Positions 1 through 6,088 are shown, counted from the first letter of the stretch. The stretch: DNA of 6,088 nt from Deltaproteobacteria bacterium (GCA_017889845.1 JAGGAJ010000111.1:1-6088); one strand, 5' to 3'. Numbers and translations: made by a program. Notes: generated by a model not told the origin, from the sequence alone.

Positions 1-9
1 CACCTCCTC
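1..9 (-). promoter_or_regulatory. Shine-Dalgarno-like sequence at the left edge, for a gene outside the window
   Basis: The minus strand ends in GGAGGAGGTG, close to the full anti-Shine-Dalgarno complement. It suggests that another minus-strand gene starts a few bases beyond position 1, about 60-70 bp after the methyltransferase. An alternative reading is that the ATG at 12-10 is itself the start (ATG GAG GAG GTG), but that ATG has no good ribosome binding site before it. Confidence 0.35.
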
Positions 10-54
10 CATGCCCGCAGAGCCGTCCGGTTGCCGGCCGACCGCCTGTCTCCT

Positions 55-69
55 GGTACAAATTATACC
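55..69. promoter_or_regulatory. Imperfect palindrome over a TATAAT-like hexamer (possible operator/promoter)
   Basis: GGTACAAATTATACC is a 15-bp dyad with six of seven base pairs symmetric around position 62. On the minus strand it contains TATAAT (67-62), which also overlaps the TAA stop of the methyltransferase. This AT-rich patch stands out in GC-rich DNA. No -35 TTGACA-like box is seen at the expected spacing (ACCCCC at 90-85) and there is no extended -10 TG. It could be a promoter/operator for a downstream minus-strand gene, or chance. Confidence 0.25.
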
Positions 70-821
70 GCCGCCGGGCGCGGAGGGGGTAACGGTCTGA
101 GGAGCAGGAGTTCCGTGATCCCGAGAAAGAATCTCCGGGCGAGGACCACTTCGAATCCTTCCTCCCGCAGGACCCGGGCGAACCGCCGTCGATCCGGGAA
201 AACCGCCAGACTTTCGGCCACATACCCGTGGACCTCGGATGTGCCGTGCAGGAGGAGGCCCCAGAGGCCGCACCACCCCCGCAGGAGGAGGTACTGGGCC
301 TTCTGGAGGGGGGGGGAATCCGGGCGGGAGAAATCGAGGACCGCCACCACCCCGCCGGCCGCTAGAACCCGGCGGACTTCCGAGATGGCGACGCGCAGTT
401 CCGCCGCGTTGCGGAGGGCGTAACTCCCGGTGACGATGTCGACGGAACCGTCGGGGAAGGGCAGGGCGCACATGTCGCCGCGTTCGAAGCGAAGGTTCGG
501 AAACCGGTTGCGCTCACGGGCCAGGGCGAGCATCGGCGCCGCGATGTCCACGCCCGTGACCGTGCCTTCCGGGTACCGCTCGGCAAGGAGGAATGCCACG
601 TCGCCCGTCCCGCATGCGAGGTCGACGCACGCCGGGGCGGGGTGCGCCGGCAGCGCGGCCACGAGGGCCCGCTTCCATGCGGCGTCCCGCCCCAGGGACA
701 TGGCCCTCGTGGCGAGGTCGTACCGCGACGCGGTCTCCCCGAAGTGGCGTTCGTTGAACAGCCGCTTCCGCTCCGGGGTCCGGACATGTTCCCGCGCCTT
801 CAAGGCGAACCGTCCGCGCAT
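63..821 (-). CDS. UbiE/COQ5-type class I SAM-dependent methyltransferase
   Basis: 252 aa, the usual length of UbiE/MenG. It transfers a methyl group from S-adenosylmethionine to a quinol or phenol-type ring. Rossmann motifs are clear: motif I VDLACGTGDVAFLLA (66-80), the acidic loop after strand 2 in VTGVDIAAPML (88-98), motif II GDMCALPFPDGSVDIVTGS (115-133) followed by YALRN, and motif III RRVLAAGGVVAVLDFSRP (150-167). The C-terminal FP...L..EGF......LGIT segment (208-236) is UbiE-like. The two UbiE signatures are degenerate: YDLATRAMSLGRDAAW (34-49) replaces the YDxMN...H..W pattern and VLDFS replaces the VxExS form. It therefore probably acts on something other than the demethyl respiratory quinone; C- versus O-methylation cannot be told. 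The ATG at 821 is backed by GGGGAGGT 9 nt upstream, overlapping the U32 stop; gap 7 bp. A 9-nt C tract lies within the gene. Last gene visible in the operon, stop TAA. Confidence 0.9.
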   Translation of the reverse strand: MRGRFALKAREHVRTPERKRLFNERHFGETASRYDLATRAMSLGRDAAWKRALVAALPAHPAPACVDLACGTGDVAFLLAERYPEGTVTGVDIAAPMLALARERNRFPNLRFERGDMCALPFPDGSVDIVTGSYALRNAAELRVAISEVRRVLAAGGVVAVLDFSRPDSPPLQKAQYLLLRGWCGLWGLLLHGTSEVHGYVAESLAVFPDRRRFARVLREEGFEVVLARRFFLGITELLLLRPLPPPRPAAV

Positions 822-828
822 CCGCCGG

Positions 829-2070
829 CTACCTCCCCTTCCCGGGCAGGTATCGCCACATGTCGCCGCCGTCCAGGGAGCGGAACAGTTCCTCGTACGC
901 CGCCAGCGCCTTCGCACGGTGCACCTCGTCCACCCGCACCGCCCTCGAAGCGAACCGATGGCACCAGCGGCACTCCCCGCAATCCTCGTCGCGGCACCCC
1001 GCATCGCGGAACCGGTCGAGGAAGCCGTCGAGGGCCCGGTTGTCCACGTACACGGCCGGCGGGCCGTCCACAGGGCGGGTCATGTGGCGAAGATCCGCGA
1101 GCCGTTTCAGGAGCAGGAGCCGCGCGGGATTCACGAGCAGGGGCCGCACCAGGAACCGGAGGAGCCACCCGGGGCCCTTCCGGTAGTACCGGTCGCCGCC
1201 GTCCACCCCCTGGAAGGCGTACGGCTGGACCAGATCGAGCAGGTTGCCGTCGTACCGGCGGGATGCGTACGCCCGCACGCGGTTCGCCATCACCGGGGTG
1301 GGAAGGTCGCGTTCCGTCACCTTGAACAGGTCGTACCCCATCTCCTCGTACAGCGACAGGTCCTCCGGCCGGATCCACTCCGAACGCACGTAGTTCACCG
1401 GCTCGCGCAGCTTCATCTCCGTGCACCGCAGGAAGCACCAGTCGATGAAGAAGCCGCGGTTCCCGTGCCACGACTGCCCGGCGTGCGCGAGGGCGTTCAT
1501 GTGGGAGGGGGAGAGGGCGCAGGAAGACAGGCAGCCGCTGTTGGCCAGCAGCTCCAGGTCGCACTTCACGGCCTGGCGGATCCGCCTGAGCGTCGCGAAC
1601 TCCCGGTTCACGAGGAGGCTGTCGAGGACGATGCAGTCCGCCCCCATCTCCTCCCACATCTGGGCCTTGCGCACGCGGTCCACGCCGCCGAAGACGGAGA
1701 TCCGGACCTTCAGCGGCGGGAAGCGGTTCTTCACCAGGCGCAGGAGATATGCGGAGGATACGGTGACGGACTCCACGCCGATCGTAACGAGCCACCCGCA
1801 CAGCGCGTCGATCTCCGCCTGCCCCGCCCGCGTGATCTCCCGGTTGCCGAGGCACGCGGCGTTGAGAAGGTAGTTGAAGCCGATCCCCGCCGCCTTCGCG
1901 TCCCGCACGTGTTCCGCGAGCCTCTTCCGGGAGACCGGCGCCAGCTGGTACGAAGCCCGGCCGCCGCCCACGGCGTCCTCCCGCAGCTTCCCGAACAGCT
2001 CGACGACCGGGTATCCCTGGAGCGCCTCGATCAGCTTCGGGTCAAAGTTCGTGGCGACGCTCAGTCTCAT
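829..2070 (-). CDS. U32 family protein (peptidase U32-like, putative Fe-S protein, UbiU/UbiV relative)
   Basis: 413 aa, cytosolic, with no signal peptide or TM segment. The N-terminal about 300 residues look like a U32 TIM-barrel domain: alternating beta/alpha with MRLSVATNFD at the start, a GIGFNYLLNAACLGN segment (62-76), SVFGGVDR (125-132), GADCIVLDSLLVN (143-155) and the core cysteine region ELLANSGCLSSCALSPSH (173-190). Cysteines C180, C184, C212 and C216 resemble the four-Cys set that binds [4Fe-4S] in U32 proteins. A further C-terminal cluster CRDEDCGECRWC (C359, C364, C367, C370) is an added feature. Although named a peptidase family, characterised members (UbiU/UbiV, TrhP, RlhA) work in O2-independent hydroxylation of ubiquinone precursors or RNA. 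Here the substrate is unknown; the neighbouring PKS and methyltransferase suggest the polyketide ring. The ATG start at 2070 is supported by AGGGA 8 nt upstream and by ATGA overlap with the preceding stop. Stop is TAG. Confidence 0.85.
   Translation of the reverse strand: MRLSVATNFDPKLIEALQGYPVVELFGKLREDAVGGGRASYQLAPVSRKRLAEHVRDAKAAGIGFNYLLNAACLGNREITRAGQAEIDALCGWLVTIGVESVTVSSAYLLRLVKNRFPPLKVRISVFGGVDRVRKAQMWEEMGADCIVLDSLLVNREFATLRRIRQAVKCDLELLANSGCLSSCALSPSHMNALAHAGQSWHGNRGFFIDWCFLRCTEMKLREPVNYVRSEWIRPEDLSLYEEMGYDLFKVTERDLPTPVMANRVRAYASRRYDGNLLDLVQPYAFQGVDGGDRYYRKGPGWLLRFLVRPLLVNPARLLLLKRLADLRHMTRPVDGPPAVYVDNRALDGFLDRFRDAGCRDEDCGECRWCHRFASRAVRVDEVHRAKALAAYEELFRSLDGGDMWRYLPGKGR
831..838 (-). 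promoter_or_regulatory. Ribosome binding site of the methyltransferase gene
   Basis: GGGGAGGT read on the minus strand ends 9 nt before the ATG at 821, and its last T is the first base of the TAG stop of the U32 gene. It is a strong Shine-Dalgarno and decides the methyltransferase start against a longer in-frame reading that begins at 1004 inside the U32 gene. Confidence 0.8.
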
Positions 2071-2744
2071 CGGGAAATTCCCTGTCCCCCCTCTTTTTCC
2101 GATGACTCCGCCTCCGCCGGGGATTCGGGCGGAAGCATCGGTTCGAGGATGTCCCGCGACTCCTTCCGGTCCAGCCCCAGGGCGTCCCAGGCGATTTCGT
2201 AGATGTTCCCCCGCACGTAGGCCCGGGACAGCTCGAGGACGGCGATCGGCCGCTTCGAGACGACGCGCATGCGCCCGCCCTCCTCCGTGATCTCCGGCTC
2301 GGCGATCGCCACGATCGAGGCCCGGCGGGAGAGAATGAACTCGATCAGCATCTTCTGGCGCCGGTCGCCGCGGTCCTCGCGCCGCCGGAACCGCTCCTGG
2401 ATCCCGCCCTGGGCCGCGAGGACGGCGTCGACGTATTTCACGGCGTCGCCGTGCCCCTGCCGGTCCCGCGGCCAGGCCGCCATCTCCTTCTTCCGGATTT
2501 CGGCGACGACGCGCTTCAGGAACTTCGTCCGGAGAACGGTCTGCATGACGACCGCGTCGCCCCGCCGGACGAGGCGGACCTCGCCCACCGGCTGCTCCGC
2601 CGAGGGGACGAACTCCGCCCGCACGACCTCGTCCCGGGAGCCGTCGAGGAGCCGCACCCAGGCCGCCTGCGGTTTCCCCTCGGCGGCGCCGGCCGGATTG
2701 CAGAACGCAGCCAGGACCAGGGCGGCCAGAGCCCGCGTTCTCAT
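2067..2744 (-). CDS. Secreted/periplasmic protein of unknown function
   Basis: 225 aa protein not recognised as a known family. A clear Sec signal peptide opens it: MRTR, a hydrophobic stretch ALAALVLAAF, then a likely signal peptidase I site after NPAGA (residue 20, before AEG). The mature part is charged and mostly soluble, with a probable beta-rich start (WVRLLDGS, GEVRLVRRGDAVVMQTVLR), a basic helical middle (about 73-140) and a Glu/Ser/Pro-rich tail (204-219). The ATG at 2744 is preferred over one 14 codons upstream (2786) because it starts the signal peptide directly and makes a 4-bp ATGA overlap with the exporter stop. Its own stop makes the same overlap with the U32 gene. Position right after an RND exporter suggests a periplasmic partner, a place often taken by LolA-like proteins in MMPL loci, but I see no convincing LolA features. 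C15 does not form a good lipobox (Phe at -1), so it is probably not a lipoprotein. Confidence 0.8.
   Translation of the reverse strand: MRTRALAALVLAAFCNPAGAAEGKPQAAWVRLLDGSRDEVVRAEFVPSAEQPVGEVRLVRRGDAVVMQTVLRTKFLKRVVAEIRKKEMAAWPRDRQGHGDAVKYVDAVLAAQGGIQERFRRREDRGDRRQKMLIEFILSRRASIVAIAEPEITEEGGRMRVVSKRPIAVLELSRAYVRGNIYEIAWDALGLDRKESRDILEPMLPPESPAEAESSEKEGGQGISR
2079..2083 (-). promoter_or_regulatory. Ribosome binding site of the U32 gene
   Basis: AGGGA on the minus strand, 8 nt before the ATG at 2070, inside the 3' end of the secreted-protein gene. Together with the ATGA stop/start overlap it fixes the U32 start, although the frame stays open upstream to 2757. Confidence 0.6.
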
Positions 2745-5056
2745 CGCCGTACCCCATCCGCCGGACGGTCCGAAAGGACCAGGCACGCCGGCAGGATCAG
2801 GAGGGCGCAGGCGAGGGCGGCCAGCATGGTCCCCCCCGCCAGGAGGGAGAAGTGGACGGTGGGCTTGAAGCTCCCGAACCCGCCGACCCCGAAGCCCAGC
2901 GCGAGGATGAGCGAAGAGGCGGTCAGCGCCCGGCCTGCCCCCATGGTCGTCCGCCCGACCGCCTCGCGGGCGTCGCCGCGGTATTCCCGCCGGTACCGGG
3001 CGACGTAATGGATCGTGTTGTCCACCACGAGTCCCAGGATGACGGGGGCGACCATCGCCGTCCCCGTGCTCAGGTCGATCCCGGCGTACCCCATGAATCC
3101 GCCGGCCAGCAGCACGGGCACCAGCGCGGGGACCAGCGCGGCGACGGTTACGGCCGGGGAACGGAACAGCAGGTGGATGGCCAGGACGATTGCCGCGAGG
3201 GACAGTGCGATGCTGGCCCCCTGCCGCCGCACCAGGCGGTTGGAGTCCTGCGTGACCTGGTAGAAGCTTCCGGTCGGGACCAGGGCGTACCGTTCCCCGA
3301 GGATCCTCTTCCCCCCGGTAAGGAGCGTCCGGACGAGGGGCGCGGCCTCGGCGGTCCCGATCGCGTGGATCCGTACGCTGACGCGCGCGACGGTCAGGTC
3401 GCCCTTCACCAGCTTCGACAGGAACGGCTGCTCCGGGTCCGCTTTCAGCAGGTCGTACCCGTAGAGCAGGTCGTCCTCATTCTCCGGAAGGCGCGGGGAC
3501 TTCCCACCCGTCTCGGCCGCGTGGATCATCCCGATGACGTCGGCGATGCTGTAGGTCTCTGCGACGGCCCCCTGCGCCGACGCCATCCCCTGGAACGCCG
3601 CAAGAGCCCGCAGGTCCTCCGGGGAGGTAAGCGGCAAGCCGTCCGCGCGCGAAACCATGAACTCCAGCGCGTACACCCCGGCCAGGTTCCGGTCGATGAA
3701 GAGCGTGTCGCGGTACAGGGGGGCCCCCGGTTTCAGGAACCGCACGAGGTCCGTGTTGTTGCGGACCCGGGCGATGCCGGCGACGCCCGCCAGGGAGAGG
3801 ACCAGGGCGACCGCCAGCACCGTGCGGTACCGCTCCGTCGAAAGGCGCGACGCGGCGCGCAGGAACCGTTTCGGCGGCCCGTTCCCGCCATGCGGCATCC
3901 TCTCCCGCCGGAGGGGAGGGAAGAAGCTCAGCGCGACGGGCACGAGGGTGACGCTCACGGCAAAGGAAATGAATACGCCGACGGCCCCGAACGCCCCGAA
4001 CCGCCGGACGGCGGGGACGTCGCTGGCGGCGAGGGAGAGGAGGCCGAACGCCGTGGTCAGGGCGGTGTACAGGGAGGGAACGAAGAGCCGGCGGGTATCC
4101 CGGACGATGGCCCGCGCGCGGTCCCCCTCCCCTTCCGGGATGTGGAGCCAGCCGTCGTACAGGTGAACGCTCGTGGAGATGGAGAGGATGACGATCAGCG
4201 GCGGGAGGAGGGCCGTGATCGGGTTCAGCCGGTAGCCAGACAGCGCGTAAGCCCCCATCGTCCAGGCGAGGGTGACGATCTTCACCGCCATCGGGACCAG
4301 CACCCCCGCCACGCTCCGGAACGTGACCGCCAGCATCCCGGCGAGGACCAGCATGGAGAGGGGGACCAGGAGCGCCTTGTCCCGCCGGACGAACTCCGCC
4401 ACGTCGTGCTTCTGCACGGAGATCCCGGAGAGGTGGAGTTCTGCATCCCCCGCCCTGCGGGCCATCACCCCCCGGATCGCCTCCGTGAGATCCCCGGGGA
4501 ATGCGCCGTCCCCGGTCCGCTCCCCCGCCTCGATCGTGATCCCCGCCGTGCGCCGGTCCCGGGAGACGAGCAGGCCGGCCAGCTTCGGGTTGTCATCCAG
4601 GGCGGAGAGGACCCGCCGGGATACCCCGGGGGCATCGAGGGGGCGCGGCACCAGGGGCTCGCTCTCGGCCCCCGCCGGGCCGTTCACGGCATGGCGGGCG
4701 TTGGTCAGGCTGTAGACCCGGAGAACGCCTTCGAGGGTCCCGATCTCCTTCGTCAATCCGTCCAGATACCGGAGCCCCTCCGGGGTGAACAGGCGCGGAT
4801 GGGTGACGCTGAGAACCACCTCCTCGTCGTTGCCGAAGGCGGAGCGGAAGGCGGCGTAGGACCGGGCCTGCTCCTTGTCCCGGGACACCATCGACCCGGT
4901 CTCCGCCTCCGCGCCGATCCGCAGGGCGAAGATGGAGAAGCCGGCCGTTGCCAGGAGCAAGAGAGCCAGGTACGGGTAGCGTCCCCGCCCCAGAAGCCAG
5001 GCGAGGAACGACTCCAGCCCGGAGAGGGCCCCCCGGTCCGGTTCCGGCGAGGTCAC
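2741..5056 (-). CDS. RND-superfamily (MMPL/COG1033-type) exporter
   Basis: Inner-membrane, proton-driven exporter of the half-size RND type, 771 aa, a typical length for the family. The layout is the duplicated RND plan. TM1 is near 29-47, followed by an extracytoplasmic domain to about 225. TM2-6 span about 228-380 and TM7 is near 411-430. A second extracytoplasmic domain runs to about 612, and TM8-12 span about 614-762. The second half carries an acidic relay motif in TM10 (LGLVVDNTIHYVARYRREY, D679, H683). The matching first-half segment (LSISTSVHLYDGW, 291-303) keeps the His but lacks the Asp. The start is a GTG at 5056-5054 with no convincing Shine-Dalgarno. It is chosen because TM1 follows closely and an in-frame stop, which is the PKS stop, lies three codons upstream. 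The end overlaps the next gene by ATGA. Relatives next to lipid or polyketide genes (aryl polyene and hopanoid loci) are implicated in moving lipids; export of the PKS product is inferred from context. Confidence 0.92.
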   Translation of the reverse strand: MTSPEPDRGALSGLESFLAWLLGRGRYPYLALLLLATAGFSIFALRIGAEAETGSMVSRDKEQARSYAAFRSAFGNDEEVVLSVTHPRLFTPEGLRYLDGLTKEIGTLEGVLRVYSLTNARHAVNGPAGAESEPLVPRPLDAPGVSRRVLSALDDNPKLAGLLVSRDRRTAGITIEAGERTGDGAFPGDLTEAIRGVMARRAGDAELHLSGISVQKHDVAEFVRRDKALLVPLSMLVLAGMLAVTFRSVAGVLVPMAVKIVTLAWTMGAYALSGYRLNPITALLPPLIVILSISTSVHLYDGWLHIPEGEGDRARAIVRDTRRLFVPSLYTALTTAFGLLSLAASDVPAVRRFGAFGAVGVFISFAVSVTLVPVALSFFPPLRRERMPHGGNGPPKRFLRAASRLSTERYRTVLAVALVLSLAGVAGIARVRNNTDLVRFLKPGAPLYRDTLFIDRNLAGVYALEFMVSRADGLPLTSPEDLRALAAFQGMASAQGAVAETYSIADVIGMIHAAETGGKSPRLPENEDDLLYGYDLLKADPEQPFLSKLVKGDLTVARVSVRIHAIGTAEAAPLVRTLLTGGKRILGERYALVPTGSFYQVTQDSNRLVRRQGASIALSLAAIVLAIHLLFRSPAVTVAALVPALVPVLLAGGFMGYAGIDLSTGTAMVAPVILGLVVDNTIHYVARYRREYRGDAREAVGRTTMGAGRALTASSLILALGFGVGGFGSFKPTVHFSLLAGGTMLAALACALLILPACLVLSDRPADGVRR

Positions 5057-5062
5057 CGGTCG

Positions 5063-6088
5063 TCAGGCGATCGCGCCGGCCGCGGAGACGCAGGCGGCGG
5101 AGTGGGCGGGGATGGCCGACAGCGTCGCCATCTCCACGGTCAGCCCGGGGCCGAAGGCGACCGCGCACACCCTTCCCTCCGGCCCGCCGGCCCGGCGCCG
5201 GAGAATCTCCTCGAGGACGAACAGGATGGTGGCGCTGCTCATGTTGCCGCACCGGCGCAGCACGTCGCGGGAGGCGATGACCTGCCCGGGAGCAAGTCCC
5301 AGGCTTCTCTGCACCTGGTCGACGATCGATTTCCCGCCGGGGTGGACCGCCCAATCGTCGATGTCCGGAAGGGCGAGGCCCGCGCCGGCGAGGGCGGGCT
5401 CCACCACCCCGCGGATGTTCCCCCCTACGATCTTCGGAACGTAGCTCGACAGGGTGATGTCGAATCCCTGGTCCCCTATGCGCCAGGTCATGTCCTGCTC
5501 GCCGGCGGGAACCAGGGCGGAGCGGAACTCCCCGATGCGGAATGCGGCCACGCCCCGCGGAGGCGGACGCGCGGTGACGATCGCGGCGCCCAACCCGTCG
5601 GCGAAGAGGGAGTTCGCCAGCAGGTTGTCCTCCGACCCGGTGAGCTGGAGGTGGAGCGTGCACAGCTCGAGGCACATCACGAGGACCACGGCGGAGGGGT
5701 CCGCCTCGCAGAACTGGGCCGCCATCCGCAGGGCCGGAAAGGCAGCGTAGCACCCCATGAAGCCGAGATGATACCGCTGCGTGGCGTCGGGCATCCCCAG
5801 CTCCCGCACGATGTAATAGTCGGGGCCGGGGTTGTAGAAGCCGGTGCACGACACCGTGACCACGTGGGTCACGTCGCCCGGGCCGATTCCGGGGCAGTTC
5901 GAGAGGATCTTCCGGGCCAACTCCACGGACATCGCGCGGGATTCGGCCGCAAAGATGTCGTTCCTCGCGGCGGTTCCGGGGCCCCGCAGGATCCCGTCCG
6001 CATCCCGCCGGAGGAAGGCTCCCTCCCTTTCCCCGTCGTAGATCCGGAGGACGGAGTGCCGCCGCTCGATGCCGGAATTGCGGTACAC
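5063..6088 (-). CDS. Type III polyketide synthase (chalcone synthase-like), 5' end truncated by window edge
   Basis: Thiolase-fold condensing enzyme that extends a CoA- or ACP-bound acyl starter with malonyl-CoA and cyclises the product; acts in the cytosol. 341 residues are visible. The codon at the right edge (GTG) is probably an internal Val, because the text opens mid-domain (YRNSGIERRHSVL matches a region about 40-50 residues into the family), so the true start lies beyond the window. The full Cys-His-Asn triad is present: C113 in GFMGCYAAFPALR, H249 in WAVHPGGKSI, N282 in CGNMSSAT. The C-terminal CHS signature appears as AFGPGLTVE (311-319) and the LFADG motif lies at 161-165. These motifs separate it from FabH-type KASIII. 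The starter cannot be read from sequence; bacterial relatives include alkylresorcinol, alkylpyrone and DpgA-type synthases. The stop (TGA, 5065-5063) lies 6 bp before the exporter start, so it is the most upstream visible gene of the operon. Family call firm, product uncertain. Confidence 0.93.
   Translation of the reverse strand: MYRNSGIERRHSVLRIYDGEREGAFLRRDADGILRGPGTAARNDIFAAESRAMSVELARKILSNCPGIGPGDVTHVVTVSCTGFYNPGPDYYIVRELGMPDATQRYHLGFMGCYAAFPALRMAAQFCEADPSAVVLVMCLELCTLHLQLTGSEDNLLANSLFADGLGAAIVTARPPPRGVAAFRIGEFRSALVPAGEQDMTWRIGDQGFDITLSSYVPKIVGGNIRGVVEPALAGAGLALPDIDDWAVHPGGKSIVDQVQRSLGLAPGQVIASRDVLRRCGNMSSATILFVLEEILRRRAGGPEGRVCAVAFGPGLTVEMATLSAIPAHSAACVSAAGAIA

Noticed and set aside
25..45. 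CCGG-TTG-CCGG stem as a transcription terminator
   Set aside because: The stem is only four pairs and no T-run follows on either strand; such GC palindromes are expected by chance here.
822..1004. N-terminal extension of the methyltransferase to 1004
   Set aside because: It overlaps the conserved-cysteine C-terminus of the U32 gene and gives a non-homologous Arg/Trp-rich stretch; the ATG at 821 has GGGGAGGT before it.
430..2202. Long plus-strand open frame (590 aa) opposite the U32 and methyltransferase genes
   Set aside because: It is a high-GC shadow: low-complexity Arg/Pro/Ala/His-rich translation without domains, opposite two genes with clear motifs and ribosome binding sites.
2685..2744. 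Lipoprotein lipobox around C15 of the secreted protein
   Set aside because: AAFC has Phe before Cys, which does not fit the lipobox; a signal peptidase I site after NPAGA is better.
2071..2757. N-terminal extension of the U32 gene to 2757
   Set aside because: The extension covers the whole secreted-protein gene in another frame, is low complexity, and the ATG at 2070 has a Shine-Dalgarno and starts the barrel.
2745..2786. 14-residue longer start for the secreted protein (2786)
   Set aside because: It would place Pro/Gly-rich residues before the signal peptide and overlap the exporter by 46 bp; the ATG at 2744 gives the ATGA junction and a standard signal peptide.
4593..5849. Minus-strand open frame (418 aa) overlapping PKS and exporter in another frame
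   Set aside because: Its translation is Arg/Gly/Pro-rich with no domain, while the overlapped frame encodes PKS catalytic motifs and RND membrane segments.
1..6088. tRNA, rRNA, CRISPR array, insertion sequence or direct repeats
   Set aside because: None seen; virtually the whole window is accounted for by five contiguous genes, with no repeated units and no transposase-like translation.

Overview
The window is a GC-rich bacterial segment that reads as one operon, transcribed entirely on the minus strand (from high to low coordinates). In order of transcription it holds a type III polyketide synthase cut by the right edge (5063-6088), a 12-TM RND/MMPL-type exporter (2741-5056), a small secreted protein of unknown function (2067-2744), a U32-family cysteine-rich protein (829-2070) and a UbiE/COQ5-type methyltransferase (63-821). 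Junctions are extremely tight: 6 bp, a 4-bp ATGA overlap, another 4-bp ATGA overlap, then 7 bp. Cotranscription and translational coupling are therefore likely. Only the last 62 bases at the left edge are non-coding. They hold an AT-rich imperfect dyad over a TATAAT-like hexamer and a strong Shine-Dalgarno-like sequence, suggesting that another minus-strand gene starts just outside the window.

Organism: the high GC, the signal-peptide protein, the RND exporter and the U32 protein suggest a Gram-negative bacterium. A U32 protein beside a UbiE-like enzyme would suit an anaerobe or facultative anaerobe, for example in the broad deltaproteobacterial/Desulfobacterota sphere. This is a low-confidence inference; no rRNA or phylogenetic marker is present.

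How the genes may work together (inference): the polyketide synthase would condense an acyl starter with malonyl units into a resorcinolic, pyrone or phloroglucinol-like product, probably a lipid. The methyltransferase would decorate the ring. The RND protein, perhaps with the secreted protein, would move the product out of the inner membrane. The most interesting element is the U32 protein. Studied U32 proteins (UbiU/UbiV, TrhP, RlhA) support O2-independent hydroxylation. Known alkylresorcinol/alkylquinone operons such as Streptomyces srsABC pair a type III PKS and a methyltransferase with an O2-dependent flavoprotein hydroxylase. No flavoprotein is seen here, and the U32 protein occupies that position. 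The locus could be an oxygen-independent route to a methylated polyketide phenol or quinone lipid with a dedicated exporter.
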